The notes: generated from the sequence alone by a model not told the origin. DNA of 64,000 nucleotides from Panacagrimonas sp046594215 (GCA_046594215.1 JBKJPX010000039.1:1-64000); one strand, 5' to 3'; positions 17,899-27,045 are shown, counted from the stretch's first letter. Translations and numbers: made by a program.

Positions 17899-19169
17899 GG
17901 CTGCGTCTCCGCGACCTTGGCGGCCGGCTTGGTCTCGTCGGCAGGCTTGGCTTGGGCGACCTTGGCCACCTTGGACTCCAACGGCCCACTCTCCGCATGC
18001 GCGGTGGCGAACTGGCCGAGCGCCACGTTCGACAGCCAGGAACCGCCGGCGGCGCTGACTTCGACCGGGCGGCTCATCGTGTCCATCGACAGCGGCTCGT
18101 CGGGCTTGACCAGCACGACCACATCCTGGCTCAACGCGTCGGGATCGCCGTCGTGGCGAAGCTGGGTGACGCGGCCGGTGCGCGAGATCGGGTCACCGTT
18201 GATGCGCATGGTCACGGGCGCTCCCGGCAGGAGCTGCTCGGCTTCGCGGAAGCCGAATCTCGCCACCACGTAGGGTTCGAACTCCAGCGGCGCGAGGTCG
18301 ACCAGCTGCTGGCCCTTGCCGATGAACTGGCCATCGACCGCGTACGTGGCGGTGACGCGGCAATCGCAGGGGCTGGTGACCGTGCCCTTGATCTCGCGAC
18401 CCAGCAGCTGGCTCACCTCTTCGGGCGTCAGCTGCGCTTCGAGCGCCTGCGCGTTCACGAGGCCGAACATGGAGGTCTCGAAGGAGCCGATCGGGCTGCC
18501 CTTCTTCACCAGCCCGTTTTCGGGGACCAGGCTGCGGAACACGCCGTCGCGCGGCATCTGCACCTGGAAGTGCGGACCGCTGACTCGTGCCGCCGTCGAG
18601 TTGGCGCCGAACAGCTTCTCGCTGACGCGATGACCGACGTAGATCAGCGCCACGGCGCCGACCAGCATGATCACCGAGGTCTGCGCCATCGCCCGGGCGC
18701 GCGACGTGATGTTCCGATGCTGCACCGGCGCCTTGTGGCTGCGCGCCGGACCGAAGTTGTTGCGCGACAGCGTGTGCATCAACTCGCCCGCGCCGATCAG
18801 CTCGCCGCCGAGAAAGCCGCCGACAACGCGGCGAAGGGTGGAGATCGCGGTGGGGTCGAGCTGTTCGAAGCGCACGCCGACCCGTCCGTTCTGCACATCC
18901 AGCGAGCGCACGTCGAACTTCACCGGCACCGCGATCGAGATGGTCTCGAGCTTCAGGTGGACGCGGCCCGCCAGGTGCTCGCCGACGCGGAAGGCCTGAC
19001 CTGCCGGCTCGAACGCGAGACCGCCGCCCGAGAGGTCATACAGCTTGAAGCGCTGAGTACCCTGCGGCAGGACGAGTTCGAGCACGCCCGGGACGCGCGC
19101 CCGGACATGCTGGCGCTGGATCTCCGATTCGTGGACCAGGTTGGTGGTGGTGGTGGTGCTGCTGTTCAT
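17895..19169 (-). CDS. alg44: c-di-GMP receptor and copolymerase Alg44
   Basis: Inner-membrane partner of the Alg8 synthase; binding of c-di-GMP to its cytoplasmic PilZ domain permits polymerisation. 424 residues. The PilZ domain (about 15-120) has the intact ligand motifs RQHVR (Arg19, Arg23) and DLSGGG (Asp45, Ser47). One transmembrane helix near 165-185 (VIMLVGAVALIYVGHRV) is followed by a HlyD-like periplasmic part (PRDGVFRSLVPENGLVKKGSPIGSF). It starts 30 bases after alg8. Because the key PilZ residues are kept, control by c-di-GMP should operate; no cyclase gene is in the window. The tail is Lys/Ala/Pro-rich. Confidence 0.95.
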   Translation of the reverse strand: MNSSTTTTTNLVHESEIQRQHVRARVPGVLELVLPQGTQRFKLYDLSGGGLAFEPAGQAFRVGEHLAGRVHLKLETISIAVPVKFDVRSLDVQNGRVGVRFEQLDPTAISTLRRVVGGFLGGELIGAGELMHTLSRNNFGPARSHKAPVQHRNITSRARAMAQTSVIMLVGAVALIYVGHRVSEKLFGANSTAARVSGPHFQVQMPRDGVFRSLVPENGLVKKGSPIGSFETSMFGLVNAQALEAQLTPEEVSQLLGREIKGTVTSPCDCRVTATYAVDGQFIGKGQQLVDLAPLEFEPYVVARFGFREAEQLLPGAPVTMRINGDPISRTGRVTQLRHDGDPDALSQDVVVLVKPDEPLSMDTMSRPVEVSAAGGSWLSNVALGQFATAHAESGPLESKVAKVAQAKPADETKPAAKVAETQP

Positions 19170-19199
19170 GGAGAGAAATCCTCGGAGGATCGAATCGGG

Positions 19200-20684
19200 T
19201 CAGATCACGCTTACGACGATGGCGGCGAAAATGCTCGAGCTCGCCGCGAGCAGCGCAGGCGACGACCAGCGGTTGAATCGCGCCTGCCAGGCTTCCAGCT
19301 CGCGATTGAGCTTGGTGTCCTGGCGGGTCCACGACTGCTGGTCGAGGTGGAACGAAACCTTGATCTTCGTGAGCGACCCGACGACCTGGTTGTAGTAGAG
19401 GAGCAACGGAAAGCTGGGTCCGATGTGGTGGCCGGAGAAGGCCAGCAGCAGGGTCAGCACGAAGCGCGAGCAGCCGATCCACAGCAGGTAGCCCATGATC
19501 ATGGCCGGGCCGAAGAGCAACGAGCCCCAGAGCGCCACCGAGATGCCGAGCAGACTCGTCCACATCGAGATGCGCTGGTCGAGCAGCACGTACCAGGTGA
19601 ACGGACCCAGGCGGCGCCATCCCAGCCGGGTTGCCCGCTGGTTCTGGCGCAGCGAGTTGCCGTACCAGCGGAACATCAGCTTGCGGCTGGCGCGGAAAAA
19701 GTTCTTGTCGGGCGGGTGCTCGACCGTGGTGATCGACGCGTCCGGCACGTACCAGGTATCCCAGCCCAGGCGCATCAGGCTGTACCAGCTGGACTTGTCG
19801 TCGCCGGTCAGGAACCGGAAGCGGCCGAGACGCCAGTGGTTGAGATGGTCGTACTCGACGTCGCGGATGAATTCGGTGCTGGTGACGATGCAGGCGCGGA
19901 ACATCGACATGCGACCCGTCAGGGTCAGCACGCGGTGCGACAACGCCATCGAGCACATGTTGAGGTTGCGCTGGGCGAAGCGCATGCGATGCCACTCGCG
20001 CATCCAGTAGCCACCCTGCACCGCGCAGTACTCGTTGGTGGTCAGCGCGCCCATGTTCGGAAGCGAATGGAAGTACGGCGCGATCTTCTGAAGGGTGCCG
20101 GGGTCGAGCACGGTGTCACCGTCGATCACCGCCACCAGCGCGTCGTCCTCGGGCATGTCGCGCGAGATCGCACGAAAGCCCTGCGCAAGCGCGTCGCGCT
20201 TGCCGGTGCCCGGAATGCGCACGATCAGCAGGCGGATACGCTCGGGAGGCGCGGCGCGCTCCCACAGCATCTTCACGAGCTGCTCGTCCGCCATCTCGAC
20301 GATCGAGGCCACCACGGTCGCCTTGCCTTCCCAGTCCACCGCCTCCTGGATCACGGCGCGATACACCGCTGCCGAGGTCGCGACGTCGATGCGGAAGCTC
20401 GTGACCATCAGGTAGATCGGCGCCGGCGCCACGCCGCGCGCCTGCAGTGCGGCGGTCTCGCGGCGGATCTGCGGGAATCGCCGGTGCAGGAACAGCATCG
20501 CGCGCGCGAAGTGGATGGCGCCCAGCGAGTAGCGCCAGATCCCGATCGATCCGAGCGCCACCCAGTAGTTCACGCTGCGGGAATCGAACGCGCTGTCCGG
20601 CAGCAACAGCGCGAGGATTCCCAGCGCGGCCAGGTACAGCAGCCAGCCGGTGCCGTTCGCGAACACGTGGAACGCCTTGCCCAT
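19200..20684 (-). CDS. alg8: Alginate synthase glycosyltransferase Alg8
   Basis: Processive family-2 glycosyltransferase that polymerises mannuronate from GDP-mannuronic acid at the inner membrane. 494 residues. Membrane helices at both ends frame a cytoplasmic GT domain with AVIDGDTVLDPGTL (the DxD-type metal site), the acceptor-site FLTGDDKSSWYSL and the later RKLMFRWYGNSLRQNQRA (QxxRW-like element). This layout is that of Alg8 and not of cellulose synthases, which carry PilZ in the same chain; here PilZ is in the adjacent Alg44. It starts 18 bases after algD. Confidence 0.95.
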   Translation of the reverse strand: MGKAFHVFANGTGWLLYLAALGILALLLPDSAFDSRSVNYWVALGSIGIWRYSLGAIHFARAMLFLHRRFPQIRRETAALQARGVAPAPIYLMVTSFRIDVATSAAVYRAVIQEAVDWEGKATVVASIVEMADEQLVKMLWERAAPPERIRLLIVRIPGTGKRDALAQGFRAISRDMPEDDALVAVIDGDTVLDPGTLQKIAPYFHSLPNMGALTTNEYCAVQGGYWMREWHRMRFAQRNLNMCSMALSHRVLTLTGRMSMFRACIVTSTEFIRDVEYDHLNHWRLGRFRFLTGDDKSSWYSLMRLGWDTWYVPDASITTVEHPPDKNFFRASRKLMFRWYGNSLRQNQRATRLGWRRLGPFTWYVLLDQRISMWTSLLGISVALWGSLLFGPAMIMGYLLWIGCSRFVLTLLLAFSGHHIGPSFPLLLYYNQVVGSLTKIKVSFHLDQQSWTRQDTKLNRELEAWQARFNRWSSPALLAASSSIFAAIVVSVI

Positions 20685-20702
20685 GGGAGCGGTCCTTGCG
20701 CC

Positions 20703-22013
<1,311 letters not shown>

Positions 22014-22098
22014 GTGTTCCCTCGCTGATGTGATGATCGTTGGTGCAGTGCGCTGCCCGAAAATCGTTCAGCGCTGCGCCTGTGTCCGGTTCATCCAT

Positions 22099-22114
22099 GG
22101 CAATGGCGATGCCA
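22099..22114 (-). promoter_or_regulatory. Sigma54 promoter of the alginate operon
   Basis: On the minus strand the sequence TGGCATCGCCATTGCC matches the sigma54 -24/-12 consensus TGGCACGNNNNTTGCW, with GG and GC exactly 10 bases apart. It faces algD, with transcription expected to start near 22088, giving a leader of about 75 bases. Confidence 0.8.
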
Positions 22115-22200
22115 AGTGAAGAAAACCCCAGTAATTCCCGGCAATTAATCCACTGGTCAGCGTCGCGCACACACATTGGCGGCCAAGCCGACCGCAAACC

Positions 22201-22218
22201 TGTCTGCGATCAACGACA
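22201..22218. promoter_or_regulatory. GlrR-type operator box 1 (perfect)
   Basis: TGTC-N10-GACA, an exact match to the inverted repeat reported for enterobacterial GlrR. It lies about 90 bases upstream of the -24 element of the algD promoter, a normal distance for a sigma54 enhancer. Confidence 0.7.
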
Positions 22219-22238
22219 GATCCTTGAGGGGAAGTGTT

Positions 22239-22251
22239 CAAGTGATTGATT
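22239..22251 (-). promoter_or_regulatory. IHF consensus site
   Basis: The minus strand reads AATCAATCACTTG, a full match to WATCAANNNNTTR. It lies between operator boxes 1 and 2. IHF commonly bends DNA between enhancers and sigma54 promoters; here it sits within the enhancer cluster, not between it and the promoter. Confidence 0.5.
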
Positions 22252-22267
22252 CGAGGAAATCTCTTCT

Positions 22268-22285
22268 TGTCGCCGTTTGGCGTCA
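22268..22285. promoter_or_regulatory. GlrR-type operator box 2 (one mismatch)
   Basis: TGTC-N10-GTCA, one base away from TGTC-N10-GACA, placed 67 bases upstream of box 1. Confidence 0.4.
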
Positions 22286-22418
22286 GACACGACGGAAACC
22301 GTCAGTGCCCGCTCAGGCGACACGCTTCGCCGCGCGGGGCGCCGCGCCAGCTGGAGGGCAAATCGACCGGGTACGGTCTGACGGATCCCGCCTACGCGAC
22401 GCGCGAGCGACTCGTCGC

Positions 22419-22436
22419 TGTCTCTGGCTGGAGACA
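22419..22436. promoter_or_regulatory. GlrR-type operator box 3 (perfect)
   Basis: A second exact TGTC-N10-GACA. It lies about 100 bases before the kinase gene, so it could also affect rightward expression of the regulatory module. Confidence 0.65.
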
Positions 22437-22519
22437 TCAGGTGCATCGGCAGGTGCATCGACCCGGCGACCGTGCAGGACACTTGCGCTGCACGCATCGC
22501 AGCCCCGACACGCTCCGCG

Positions 22520-24097
22520 ATGACAGAACCGGGCGCAATCATGGAAGTGGCACCGCAGGACGGCATCACCGTGCCGGAGACGGACGAACTCGTTGACGAG
22601 AGAGCGCCGTCTCCGGTGCCCGCGGGGTCAGGCCGCGTCGCCGCATTGCGCGCCGCGCTGCGCAGCTTCGTCGTGCGACGCCTGCTGCCCAAGACGATGG
22701 TGGGGCTCGTCGCGACGAGCAAGGGGCTCGCGATGGCCCCGTTGCTCGCGATGCTCATCGTCATGGGATTCGCGTTGGATCGCCTGCTGGCCCGTGGGGA
22801 GCAGCTGGTGGGCGAAGGCCAGAAGATCGAGATCTACGGCGCTACCTTGAGAACCGAGCTCGAGGACCTGGAGCGCGTCGCGCTTCAGCACTACGCCCTG
22901 CAGGACCCGGCGCTCCTCGAAATCATTCGTCAGCGCCTCCACAGCACTCGCGACGCCGCCACTCGCTTCTCGGCGGACGATCTGCCCGCCGGCGTGCGCG
23001 ATCATTCGCGTGAGCTGGCGGCGGGGCTCGACGAGATCGATCGTCACCTCGAGATCGAGGACGGCGCCCAGCGCGTGGGCCAGATCCGCGCGTTGGCCGA
23101 ACACGCGGAGCAATTGGTCTCCGAAGGACGTGTCGGCATCTACGGACAGGTGCGGCAACTCAACCAGCGATCGGTGCTCGTGCGCAACGTGCTCGTGCTC
23201 TCCGTGATCGTGGTGGTGCTGCTGACGATCGCGCTGACCCTGGGCCTCTCGCGCGTGATCGCGCGACCGCTGCAAAGCCTGCGCGCCGCGATCGCGGCGC
23301 TGGGCACGGCCAACTACGAGTCGCCCATCTCGATCGAGTACCCGCGCGAACTGGCGCGCGTGGGTGAGAAACTGGAGTGGCTGCGCCGGCGCCTTCGCGA
23401 CCTGGAGGCGGACAAGGACCGCTTCCTGCGCCACGTCTCACACGAGCTCAAGACGCCGCTCGCCAGCCTGCGCGAGGGCACCGACCTCCTGCTCGAGCGC
23501 TCGTTCGGCGCGCTCAATCCACGGCAGACCGAGGTGGCGCAGATCCTCGCCGAATCCGCGATCGACCTCGACGCACAGATCCGCAATTTGCTCGCGTACG
23601 CCGAATGGCGGCGCGGGCAGCGCGATGTCGAGATGGGCTGGATCGACGGGCGCATCCTGGTGGAGGAGGTCCTTGCATCTCAGCGCTTGACCCTTGCAAA
23701 ACGCAGCCTGGATACAAGCCTCGACCTTCGCTCGACGCATATCTACGGGCACCGCTGGAGCCTTCGCGTGTCACTCGGAAATCTTTTGGGCAATGCGGTG
23801 AAGCACGCACCGCGTGGCAGTACCATCGATATCCTGCTCGACCATCGCCACGGCCGGTGCCGCCTTTCGGTGCGCGATCGCGGTCGCGGCGTTCCCGTTG
23901 CCGATCGCGAAAAAATCATCCAACCGTTCGTTCGCGGTTCCGATCCGGAGGAAGCCGGGATGCGCGGAACCGGGATCGGGTTGTCCATCGTCAACGAAAC
24001 CGTAAAGGCCCATGGAGGCAAGCTTGAAGTGCAGGGAGCCGAGCCCGGAGCGCGGTTTGTACTGGACTGGCCAAGTCCGGAAACTGATGCTCCTTAG
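22520..24097 (+). CDS. glrK: Sensor histidine kinase, GlrK/QseE-like
   Basis: Inner-membrane sensor kinase that should phosphorylate the adjacent NtrC-type regulator. It has about 525 residues from the ATG at 22520; the frame is open to a GTG at 22472 and a further ATG lies at 22541, none with a clear ribosome site. Order of parts: a basic N-terminal region, TM1 (MAPLLAMLIVMGFALDRLL), a helical periplasmic domain of about 120 residues, TM2 (NVLVLSVIVVVLLTIALTLG), HAMP, an H-box FLRHVSHELKTPLASLREG (His308), an N-box GNLLGNAVKHAPRG and G-boxes RDRGRGVP and GTGIGLSIV. The helical sensor, HAMP, and the lipoprotein and sigma54 regulator downstream match GlrK/QseE rather than Pseudomonas KinB. Confidence 0.85.
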   Translation: MTEPGAIMEVAPQDGITVPETDELVDERAPSPVPAGSGRVAALRAALRSFVVRRLLPKTMVGLVATSKGLAMAPLLAMLIVMGFALDRLLARGEQLVGEGQKIEIYGATLRTELEDLERVALQHYALQDPALLEIIRQRLHSTRDAATRFSADDLPAGVRDHSRELAAGLDEIDRHLEIEDGAQRVGQIRALAEHAEQLVSEGRVGIYGQVRQLNQRSVLVRNVLVLSVIVVVLLTIALTLGLSRVIARPLQSLRAAIAALGTANYESPISIEYPRELARVGEKLEWLRRRLRDLEADKDRFLRHVSHELKTPLASLREGTDLLLERSFGALNPRQTEVAQILAESAIDLDAQIRNLLAYAEWRRGQRDVEMGWIDGRILVEEVLASQRLTLAKRSLDTSLDLRSTHIYGHRWSLRVSLGNLLGNAVKHAPRGSTIDILLDHRHGRCRLSVRDRGRGVPVADREKIIQPFVRGSDPEEAGMRGTGIGLSIVNETVKAHGGKLEVQGAEPGARFVLDWPSPETDAP

Positions 24098-24497
24098 CGT
24101 CGTCGTGATCTCCGCCGGCTGCGCGCAGATGCAGTGGGAGCCCGATCCGGTCGTGGCCGACAATGGGGGCGCGCTCGCGTGGTGGGCCCGCGCCGTGGAA
24201 GCGGGACCCGTGACGCGCGAATCAATGCTCAGGAACGCCCGGCAGGCCAAGTCGGCATGGCGCACGGCGATGCTTCGCAGCTTGCCGGGTGGCAGCGACG
24301 CGGAAGCCCCGGACGCATCGCAGGAAGCCTTGCGCGGCTTGCTGCGCCGCGGTCTGCGCGACGAGGAGGCCGCGCTGACCCGCATTCGCGTGACAGAGTT
24401 GGAGCAAACCAAGGCGTACCAGTCGGAGGTAGGCGCGCTTCGTGCACAGCTAAACCGCATCATCGAGATCGAGAAGGAAATGGGAAATGGACGCTGA
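24057..24497 (+). CDS. QseG-like outer-membrane lipoprotein
   Basis: Small lipoprotein between kinase and regulator, the position held by QseG in qseEGF/glrK-qseG-glrR operons, where it activates the kinase. I choose a TTG at 24057 (GGAG six bases upstream), because it gives a signal with a basic start (YWTGQVRKLMLLSVVVISAGC) and lipobox SAGC. An ATG at 24087 or at 24012 are alternatives. The mature part is helical, with a C-terminal coiled coil (VTELEQTKAYQSEVGALRAQLNRII). Its 5' end lies inside the kinase gene and its stop overlaps the regulator start. Confidence 0.7.
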   Translation: MYWTGQVRKLMLLSVVVISAGCAQMQWEPDPVVADNGGALAWWARAVEAGPVTRESMLRNARQAKSAWRTAMLRSLPGGSDAEAPDASQEALRGLLRRGLRDEEAALTRIRVTELEQTKAYQSEVGALRAQLNRIIEIEKEMGNGR

Positions 24498-25827
24498 GGT
24501 CATGCCGCGGAGCCGCGGCCGGATCCTGGTCGTCGACGATGACGACAACCTTCGCCGCGTACTGACGCTGCGACTCGAATCCGCCGGCTACGAAGTGACG
24601 ACCGCAGCGTGCGGCGAGGAAGCGTGCGAACGGCTTCCCGAAGCGGATCCGCACATGGTCATCACAGATCTGCGCATGCCTGGCATCGGGGGCATCGAGC
24701 TGCTGGAGGCGATCCAGAAGCGCACGCCCGGCATTCCCGTCGCGATCCTGACTGCGCACGGCGAGATTCCCGACGCGGTGCGCGCCACGCAGGCCGGCGC
24801 CGTGGACTTCCTGACCAAGCCGGTCGGCGCTGAACTGCTGACCTGTGTCGAGGCACACGTGCGGCAGTCGCGCGAATACGAAGTCGATGGGCAGGACATG
24901 GACGGCATCGTCACGCACAGCGCCGTGGTCCGCGCCGTGCTCCACGACGCCCGCCGCATCGCCCGCCACGACTCCGCAGTGCTGATCTGCGGGCCCAGCG
25001 GCAGCGGCAAGGAACTGCTGGCAGGAGCCATTCACAAAGCCAGCGGTCGCGGCTCGCGCCCGCTTGTGGCCATCAACTGCGCGGCCGTGCCGCCAGAACT
25101 GCTCGAATCCGAGCTTTTCGGCCACCGCCGAGGCGCGTTCACCGGCGCCAATTACGATCATCCGGGCCTGTTCCGCTCTGCCGAGGGCGGCACCGTCTTC
25201 CTCGACGAGATCGGCGACATGCCGGAGCGCCTGCAGTCCAAGCTGCTGCGCGTCTTGCAGGAGCGCGAAGTCCGCCCGGTCGGCGAGCTGCGCTCGATTC
25301 CGATCGACGTGCGTGTGGTGTCGGCCACGCATCGCGATCTGCCGGCCATGATCGCCGAGGGCAGCTTCCGCGAGGACCTCTTCTACCGTCTCAACGTGGT
25401 TCAGCTGCGCCTCCCCGGACTGTCGGAGCGACGCGAGGACATCCCGCTGCTCGTCGCGCACCGGCTGACCCAGCTCGCCGACTGCGGCGTGCCGCGCCGG
25501 GTGTTTTCGCCGGAAGCGATGGAGATGCTGCTGATCGCCGCCTGGCCCGGGAACGTGCGCCAGTTGTTCAACGTGGTTGAGCAGACGGTCGCGCTGTCGC
25601 CGGGTCGGGTGATCAGCAGCTCGCTGGTGCGCCGCGCGCTGGGCGAGCACGAATCCTCGATGCCGTCGCTCGACAACGCGCGCGACGAGTTCGTGCAGAA
25701 CTACCTGCGCCAGACGCTGAAGCTTGCAGAAGGCAACGTCAGTCGCGCGGCGCGGATCGCCGGGCGCAACCGCACGGATTTCTACAAGCTGATGCGTCGG
25801 TACCGGATCGGCTCGCCAGGCGAGTGA
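24487..25827 (+). CDS. glrR: Sigma54-dependent response regulator, GlrR/QseF-like
   Basis: NtrC-family activator of sigma54 promoters. 446 residues. The receiver domain (about 10-125) has RILVVDDDDN, phosphorylated Asp61 in TDLRMPG and FLTKP. The AAA+ domain has Walker A GPSGSGKE at 169-176, the sigma54 contact loop GAFTGA at 216-221 and Walker B GGTVFLDEIGDM. The C-terminal Fis-type helix-turn-helix ends with GNVSRAARIAGRNRTDFYKLMRRY, strongly like GlrR. It overlaps the lipoprotein gene. All residues for phosphorylation and sigma54 activation are present. The obvious target is the divergent algD promoter with its TGTC-N10-GACA boxes. Confidence 0.9.
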   Translation: MDAEVMPRSRGRILVVDDDDNLRRVLTLRLESAGYEVTTAACGEEACERLPEADPHMVITDLRMPGIGGIELLEAIQKRTPGIPVAILTAHGEIPDAVRATQAGAVDFLTKPVGAELLTCVEAHVRQSREYEVDGQDMDGIVTHSAVVRAVLHDARRIARHDSAVLICGPSGSGKELLAGAIHKASGRGSRPLVAINCAAVPPELLESELFGHRRGAFTGANYDHPGLFRSAEGGTVFLDEIGDMPERLQSKLLRVLQEREVRPVGELRSIPIDVRVVSATHRDLPAMIAEGSFREDLFYRLNVVQLRLPGLSERREDIPLLVAHRLTQLADCGVPRRVFSPEAMEMLLIAAWPGNVRQLFNVVEQTVALSPGRVISSSLVRRALGEHESSMPSLDNARDEFVQNYLRQTLKLAEGNVSRAARIAGRNRTDFYKLMRRYRIGSPGE

Positions 25828-25883
25828 TTCAGCCGCACGAGGGAATCGCGCGGCAAGGCCCATTCCATCGACGGAGAAGAGGA

Positions 25884-26243
25884 TTGAAGATCAGGACCGC
25901 ACTGCTCGCCGCCACTGCTGGGCTCGCTTTCGCGTCGGCCTGCCCCGCTTACTACATAACGGGGCAGATGCTGAAGGATTCTCTGGAAGCCGCAGAACGC
26001 CTGAAGAATGGCGACAGCAGTCCACGGGATGAAAAGGAAGCACAGTTTGGGCGTGGATTCGTGGCTGGCGTCGCGGATGCGGCGCTTGACGGAGACACCT
26101 ATTGCGCGCCGGCCGATGCCTCGCTAGGGCAGATCAACGAGGTCGGGCTCAAGTATCTGCGCGCACATCCGGAGGCCCTGCCCAAGACCGCCTCCAGCGT
26201 GGTGCTTGAAGCCCTGATCGCGGCCTATCCCTGCAAGAGGTGA
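25884..26243 (+). CDS. Rap1a/Tai-domain exported protein
   Basis: 119 residues from a TTG at 25884 with GGAGAAGAGG just ahead; the longer frame from 25824 adds a basic stretch that does not look like protein. Signal peptide KIRTALLAATAGLAFASACPA. The mature domain holds the family pattern GFVAGVADAALDGDTYCAPADASLGQINEVGLKYLRAHPEALPKTASSVVLEALIAAYPC with two conserved Cys, as in Rap1a/Tai proteins that neutralise periplasmic type VI amidase toxins. No effector or secretion gene is nearby, so an immunity role is unproven. The gene sits 56 bases after the regulator and ends at a terminator. Confidence 0.75.
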   Translation: MKIRTALLAATAGLAFASACPAYYITGQMLKDSLEAAERLKNGDSSPRDEKEAQFGRGFVAGVADAALDGDTYCAPADASLGQINEVGLKYLRAHPEALPKTASSVVLEALIAAYPCKR

Positions 26244-26264
26244 ATTGAAGGCGGCACCAATAAA

Positions 26265-26294
26265 AAACCCGGCCTCCTTGCGGGGACCGGGTTT
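26265..26294 (+). terminator. Rho-independent terminator
   Basis: An AAACCCGG...CCGGGTTT stem with an inner CTCC/GGGG pairing, following the Rap1a/Tai gene. It marks the last host transcription unit before the prophage. Confidence 0.75.
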
Positions 26295-26322
26295 CCTGAT
26301 TCGATGCGGGCAGAAAGGGCGT

Positions 26323-26350
26323 TGGCTGGGAGACTAGGGCTCGAACCTAG
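26323..26350 (-). other. tRNA 3'-end fragment: prophage attachment site
   Basis: On the minus strand this is a perfect tRNA 3' half-arm: T-stem CTAGG, loop TTCGAGC, stem CCTAG, acceptor strand TCTCCCA, discriminator G and an encoded CCA. Upstream there is no matching TGGGAGA acceptor strand, D-arm or anticodon arm, so it is not a whole tRNA. This is what integration into a tRNA gene leaves at the end far from the integrase. The TGGGAGA acceptor and G73 recall tRNA-Gln, but the identity is tentative. Confidence 0.7.
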
Positions 26351-26580
26351 ATAAACAGTGTCAGAGTTTGCTCAGGCATCTGTGCGCATTGATTCCAAGG
26401 GCTTTTTTTGTGTCACTTCCTGCCAAAATGGGCTGAAAGTGCCCCGCGACTGCACATTGGCTGCACATGTGCCACCGCATCCGCACGCTTTCCCATCCCC
26501 GCCCGGCGAGCGACCGTAGGGCATGGACTACACCCTGATCATCCGCCTGGTTGACGAGGCCACCCTGCCGGGCCTCGGCC

Positions 26581-26889
26581 CTACCGCCTCCGATTTCGTG
26601 TCTGTCCCTGGATCTTCGGCTTCCAAGCCGGCACCACGGTCTTGGCAAGCTCGTCGAGCATGGCGAGCACGCGCTGCAGTCCCTCTTCGCTCTGCGCCGC
26701 AAGCTTCTCCGGCGTCAGCGAGCCGCCGATGCGGTCCGACCCCAGGGCGTCGTCCGGTCTGAGGAACCAGCTCGGCTTCCAATCGTCGTCGCCGAATACC
26801 TCGAGGTGCCGGGCCCGGGCCTTGGCCATGCGCGCCTGGGCTTCCTCGGTGGGAACTTCGCTGCCGAAGACGGGGTACTGGCTGGGCAT
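26581..26889 (-). CDS. Hypothetical phage protein
   Basis: 102 residues, no family recognised. Composition looks like a real soluble protein (PTEEAQARMAKARARHLEVFGDDDWKPSWFLRPDDALG, then a helical segment EGLQRVLAMLDELAKTV and a basic tail). It is the last gene before the attachment site. No convincing ribosome site precedes the ATG. The region from the attachment site to this gene contains nothing I can name. Confidence 0.5.
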   Translation of the reverse strand: MPSQYPVFGSEVPTEEAQARMAKARARHLEVFGDDDWKPSWFLRPDDALGSDRIGGSLTPEKLAAQSEEGLQRVLAMLDELAKTVVPAWKPKIQGQTRNRRR

Positions 26890-26912
26890 CGTGAAGTCGC
26901 ACTTTGCGACGC

Positions 26913-27045
26913 CTACTTGGCGCCCTTCTTCTTTTCAGCATCTGGTTTCGGTGACTTCGCGACCTCCGCCACGGCCTTGGTCCAGTCGCCCTTTCTTAAG
27001 GCGTTCCGCCGGAGGACCCCGCTTAGCTCGTGGCGTCTTCTTCAT
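26913..27045 (-). pseudogene. Small basic ORF interrupted by a frameshift
   Basis: From the ATG at 27045 the frame reads MKKTPRAKRGPPAERLKKG and then runs into nonsense. The neighbouring frame continues with DWTKAVAEVAKSPKPDAEKKKGAK and a stop at 26913, but has no start codon. Removing one G from the GGG run at 26989-26991 would join them into a natural-looking 43-residue Lys/Ala-rich protein. The 5' part overlaps the end of the 311-residue gene. It could be a true frameshift, programmed slippage on AAAGGG, or a sequencing error. Confidence 0.35.

Noticed and set aside
26323..26398. A complete tRNA at the attachment site
   Set aside because: T-arm, acceptor strand and CCA are present, but there is no complementary 5' acceptor strand, D-arm or anticodon stem at the required distance.
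26523..26762. Plus-strand ORF beginning MDYTLIIRLVDEATLPG
   Set aside because: The start looks protein-like, but the frame soon becomes antisense to the 102-residue gene; too short to support as a gene.
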